A stretch of 64,000 bases of DNA from NCBI GenBank assembly GCA_034717495.1, contig JAYELL010000057.1, forward strand, positions 98,238 to 162,237. The letters are read 5' to 3'. A program made the translations under genes and the position numbers. Below, one piece after another: positions 61,463 through 64,000 of this stretch. The notes beneath the pieces were generated by a model that was given only the letters and a program-made list of their open reading frames with translations, had not been told where the DNA came from and did no database searches. The stretch comes from Chloroflexota bacterium. Its GTDB lineage: Bacteria; Chloroflexota; Anaerolineae; JAAEKA01. Position 1 is the first letter of the stretch. The number at the start of each line of letters is the position of its first letter.

Positions 61463-63073
61463 GTGAAATTGAACATGACGAAGCACTTCAATATCGTTCT
61501 CACCGGATTCATGGGGACCGGCAAGACAGCTGTTGGCAAGGTCGTGTCCGAGCGCTTGGGTCGCTACTTCATCGACATGGATACGATCATTGAACAGCGA
61601 GCTGCCAGGCCAATTAGCGCTATCTTTGACGAGGACGGCGAAAGGGTTTTTCGCCAGATGGAGGCTGAGCTATGCCGGGAACTGGCTGGCGAGCGTGACA
61701 TTGTCATTGCCACAGGTGGCGGAGCGTTGCTTTCTGGGGAAAACCTTGGGGCTATGGCTCAATCGGGCGTTGTGATCTGTCTCAATGCGGAACCGGCTGA
61801 AATCGTTGAGAGACTCAGGGATGCAAGCGACAGACCGTTGCTTGCGTCACTGGACAGGGAAAAACGGATTGTTTCGCTGCTGCTTGAGCGGGCCGAGGCA
61901 TATAGAGAAGTCCCCTATCAGATCGACACCAGCGGGTTAGGCGTGGCCGAGGTGGCAGAACAGGTTATCCGCCTGTTTCGGGACATCACATCCTCTCCTG
62001 TGCGGATTCCTGTCACGACTCCTGGTGGCAGCTACGATATCCTGGTTCGGGATGGCCTGCTGGCGGAGACAGGTCACCTGATGAGGGAGGCAGGCATTCG
62101 ACCGGGTGCCTGCATGGTCGTGACTAATCCGGAAATCGGCGCGGCTCATGCCAGGATACTGGTTGCTGGTCTGGAGGAAGCAGGGTATGCTCCGGCAGTT
62201 GTGGAAATCCCCGAAGGGGAGATTCACAAGACTCTGGATACGGTGGCGACTCTCTATGACCGGTTTCTGGAGCGAGGACTGGACCGGCAGAGTCCAGTGA
62301 TTGCCCTTGGTGGTGGCGTGGTCGGCGACGTAGCTGGATTTGCGGGGGCTACCTATCTGCGTGGTGTGCCTCTGGTCCAGATTCCTACCAGTTTGTTGGC
62401 CATGGTCGATTCCAGCGTGGGCGGAAAGACGGGTGTGGATATGCCCCAGGGAAAGAACCTGGTAGGCGCCTTTAAGCAACCGGAATTGGTGGTTATCGAC
62501 CCCGAAGTGCTGGCGACATTGCCACCAGCCGAGTTTCGCAGCGGGCTGGGCGAGGTGGTCAAGCATGGCATCATTGGCGCACCTGCTCTGTTCGAGATGC
62601 TCGAGGGTAATGGTTTCTTTTGGGGACCGTCAAGCCTGGGCGACCTTGTCGCGGATGCCGTACGGGTCAAAGTAGCTGTGGTTGAGGCAGATCCTTTCGA
62701 GGGTGGACGAAGGGCTGTTCTCAACCTGGGACACACCTTTGGCCACGCGCTCGAGGTGGTATCTGATTATCAGCTGCGCCACGGGGAAGCTGTCGGTATT
62801 GGGTTGGCAGCGGCGGTTCGACTGGCGGCCCGGTTGGAACTTTGCGATTCTTCTTTGATCGGCCGTATCGAAGATGTCCTGTGCCGTCTGGGCCTGCCTA
62901 TACGCTTTCAGGGATCAACACCTGAGCAGATCATCGCAGCCATGGCTACCGACAAAAAACGGGTCGGCCAGCAGTTGCGCTTTGTGCTGCCCCGGGCCAT
63001 CGGCGACGTGGATCTATTCGACGACGTGCCGGAGGCCGACGTACGCGCCGTACTGGACGAGATATTGCGCTAA
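61463..63073 (+). CDS. aroKB: shikimate kinase / 3-dehydroquinate synthase fusion
   Basis: Two shikimate-pathway enzymes in one chain. Kinase domain (1-175): Walker A GFMGTGKT (15-22), FIDMDTIIE and the ATGGGALL glycine loop. Dehydroquinate synthase domain (about 185-536): nucleotide site IALGGGVVGDVAGFAGATYLRG, PTSLLAMVDSSVGGKTGVD, metal ligand E364 (GLGEVVKHG), GHTFGHALE and RHGEAVGIG. Start chosen at GTG 61463, with AGGA 7 nt upstream; an ATG four codons later lacks a site. The frame is open from 61406. AroK-AroB fusions are known in several phyla. Confidence 0.93.
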   Translation: MKLNMTKHFNIVLTGFMGTGKTAVGKVVSERLGRYFIDMDTIIEQRAARPISAIFDEDGERVFRQMEAELCRELAGERDIVIATGGGALLSGENLGAMAQSGVVICLNAEPAEIVERLRDASDRPLLASLDREKRIVSLLLERAEAYREVPYQIDTSGLGVAEVAEQVIRLFRDITSSPVRIPVTTPGGSYDILVRDGLLAETGHLMREAGIRPGACMVVTNPEIGAAHARILVAGLEEAGYAPAVVEIPEGEIHKTLDTVATLYDRFLERGLDRQSPVIALGGGVVGDVAGFAGATYLRGVPLVQIPTSLLAMVDSSVGGKTGVDMPQGKNLVGAFKQPELVVIDPEVLATLPPAEFRSGLGEVVKHGIIGAPALFEMLEGNGFFWGPSSLGDLVADAVRVKVAVVEADPFEGGRRAVLNLGHTFGHALEVVSDYQLRHGEAVGIGLAAAVRLAARLELCDSSLIGRIEDVLCRLGLPIRFQGSTPEQIIAAMATDKKRVGQQLRFVLPRAIGDVDLFDDVPEADVRAVLDEILR

Positions 63074-63191
63074 CCCAAGTTACATCCTTTATCTTTACCA
63101 AGTCCATGCGTTACCTGCCAGGAAGTCGGCCATCCCCCGTGTGCTTCGCAAAACCGACCGTTGCGGTTCGGATCAGGATCGCCGGTGCGGT

Positions 63192-63833
63192 TCACACTGC
63201 GCATGCGCGCAGCGCAGGTGAGGCCACCTGCTGGCCACCCACCAGGATGTAGCGGGTGATGATGCCCGTGACAGGCTGCACCTCGTAATACACACCCACA
63301 TAGTAGGTCACTGTGCCGTCGGCGGCCGTTTCCTTGACCAGCGTGCCATCCGCATCGTAGCTGAAGCTGGATACCCCTTCCCCTGATATATTCACGCTGG
63401 CCAGGCTGTTATCCGCCGTCCAGATGTAGGTGGCCACCGTGCTGCCACCCCCGCTTGGCTGTTGCGTCACCATGTTGCCGTTCTGGTCATACTCATACAC
63501 ATGGGTACCGTCCGACTGCACGGCATGGGGCTGTGCTGTCCCATGGGGGAAGTAGGCCAGCGTGGTGCCAGCCTTGTTTACCAGGTTGCCCGTGCCGTCG
63601 TAGCCGTAGGCCAGCTCGTAGGCTGCATCGCCGCACTGCCCCGATCCGCCCGCACCATCGTAGCTGCCGCCGCATAACCGGGCGAGGTTGTCGTAGGCGA
63701 AGTGCCGAGCGGGATAATCTGCGTCGGTGATCTCCGTCACGTCTCCAGTTGGGTTGTAGACGTAAAGTAATCCCAAAGTGATTCCTGATAGAAACCAGGA
63801 GTTTGTAAGCAGGCATCCATGCTGCGCGAGCAT
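63192..63833 (-). pseudogene. RHS/YD-repeat protein fragment
   Basis: YD-repeat units are clear: VYNPTGDVTEITDAD, FAYDNLARLCG, YGYDGTGNLVNKAG, YEYDQNGNMVTQQPSGGG and FSYDADGTLVKETAADG, ending in the RHS-core-like TRYILVGGQQVA. Both ends break off: before VYNPTGD the reading frame is non-homologous sequence next to an IS end, and after GGQQVA it continues only as SPALRACAV. A normal RHS protein is over 1000 residues. A remnant, perhaps left after IS insertion and deletion. Confidence 0.75.
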
Positions 63834-63865
63834 CTCACAACCCTTGGTTTCAAAGTGGCATTGCT

Positions 63866-64000
63866 TTAGGCCGTGTTGACATTTCTAGCGCAACCAGATA
63901 AGGGTTGCAGCAAAGCGCAGGAAACCGAGATAACGCCGAACAAGTTTATCGAATCGAGAGAAGATGCGGCGATATTGCTTGATCTTGTTGATGAAGCACT
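63866..64000 (-). mobile_element. end of an IS5-like insertion sequence
   Basis: The last 130 bp encode, on the minus strand, the C-terminus of a transposase. The IS end is probably at about 63868, where GGCCGTGTTGACA, a plausible terminal inverted repeat, begins after TTTA. The rest lies outside the window. Confidence 0.7.
63885..63998 (-). CDS. transposase C-terminal fragment (IS5 family), partial
   Basis: 37 codons before a TAG stop read INKIKQYRRIFSRFDKL and YLGFLRFAATLIWLR, the usual C-terminal sequence of IS5-group DDE transposases. Continues past the window edge. Confidence 0.75.
   Translation of the reverse strand, partial: CFINKIKQYRRIFSRFDKLVRRYLGFLRFAATLIWLR

Noticed and set aside
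63195..63216. CTGCGC-ATGC-GCGCAG hairpin after the RHS fragment as terminator
   Set aside because: No T-run on either strand; coding remnants on both sides make it incidental.

Overview
The window reads as a chromosomal segment of a GC-rich environmental bacterium, most likely a member of the Chloroflexota (Anaerolineae/Caldilinea-like). This is inference from gene content: many lipoproteins with LxxC boxes, a BatA-E-like vWA operon, a BMP-type nucleoside ABC transporter, an ECF sigma factor with a zinc-finger/MG2 fusion, a split Alg13/Alg14 glycosyltransferase, fused aromatic genes, and short tandem heptamer and octamer repeats between genes. Coding density is high. No tRNA, rRNA or CRISPR array was seen.

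Layout. 0-4.7 kb: HlyD/MacB-type export operon with a lipoprotein, closed by a strong terminator. 4.7-9 kb: DEAD-box helicase with a hairpin-containing leader, an enolase-superfamily dehydratase and a small membrane protein. 9-14.6 kb: NarL-type two-component pair, a small stress-like membrane protein, a META-domain lipoprotein and a lipoprotein serine hydrolase. 15-25.6 kb: a MoxR / DUF58 / vWA / TPR / BatD operon behind a promoter carrying 11-bp-phased direct repeats. 25.7-31 kb: a MaoC hydratase, then an ECF sigma gene followed by a giant anti-sigma/MG2 fusion. 31-37.6 kb: a BMP-type ABC transporter whose binding protein is a fusion of two binding-protein folds. 37.9-43.4 kb: glycan assembly genes (Alg13/14-like pair, GT4 glycosyltransferase, CapK-like adenylate-forming enzyme, O-antigen ligase-like protein). 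43.4-50.7 kb: universal-stress and membrane proteins, including a 1082-residue permease-Usp-Usp-DUF389 fusion. 50.7-52.1 kb: an RsmF-like RNA methyltransferase.

52.2-63.1 kb is a nearly complete aromatic amino acid cluster: aroH-pheA fusion, two tandem DAHP synthases, tyrA, aroA, aroE, aroC and an aroK-aroB fusion. It lacks only a dehydroquinase and is interrupted by one oppositely oriented NYN/HEAT gene. In front of it lies what looks like a complete translation-coupled attenuator: a TTGACA promoter, a short ORF encoding [11 protein letters not shown], a 9-bp antiterminator, and an overlapping GNRA-capped terminator with a U-run. This is the most interesting element in the window. The peptide resembles Escherichia coli PheL, and the geometry suggests control by charged Phe/Tyr tRNA.

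The right edge carries a broken RHS/YD-repeat fragment and the 3' end of an IS5-like transposase, marking a mobile junction.

All calls come from reading motifs and translated sequence. No database search was possible, so family names rest on recognised motifs and functions are inferred from family.
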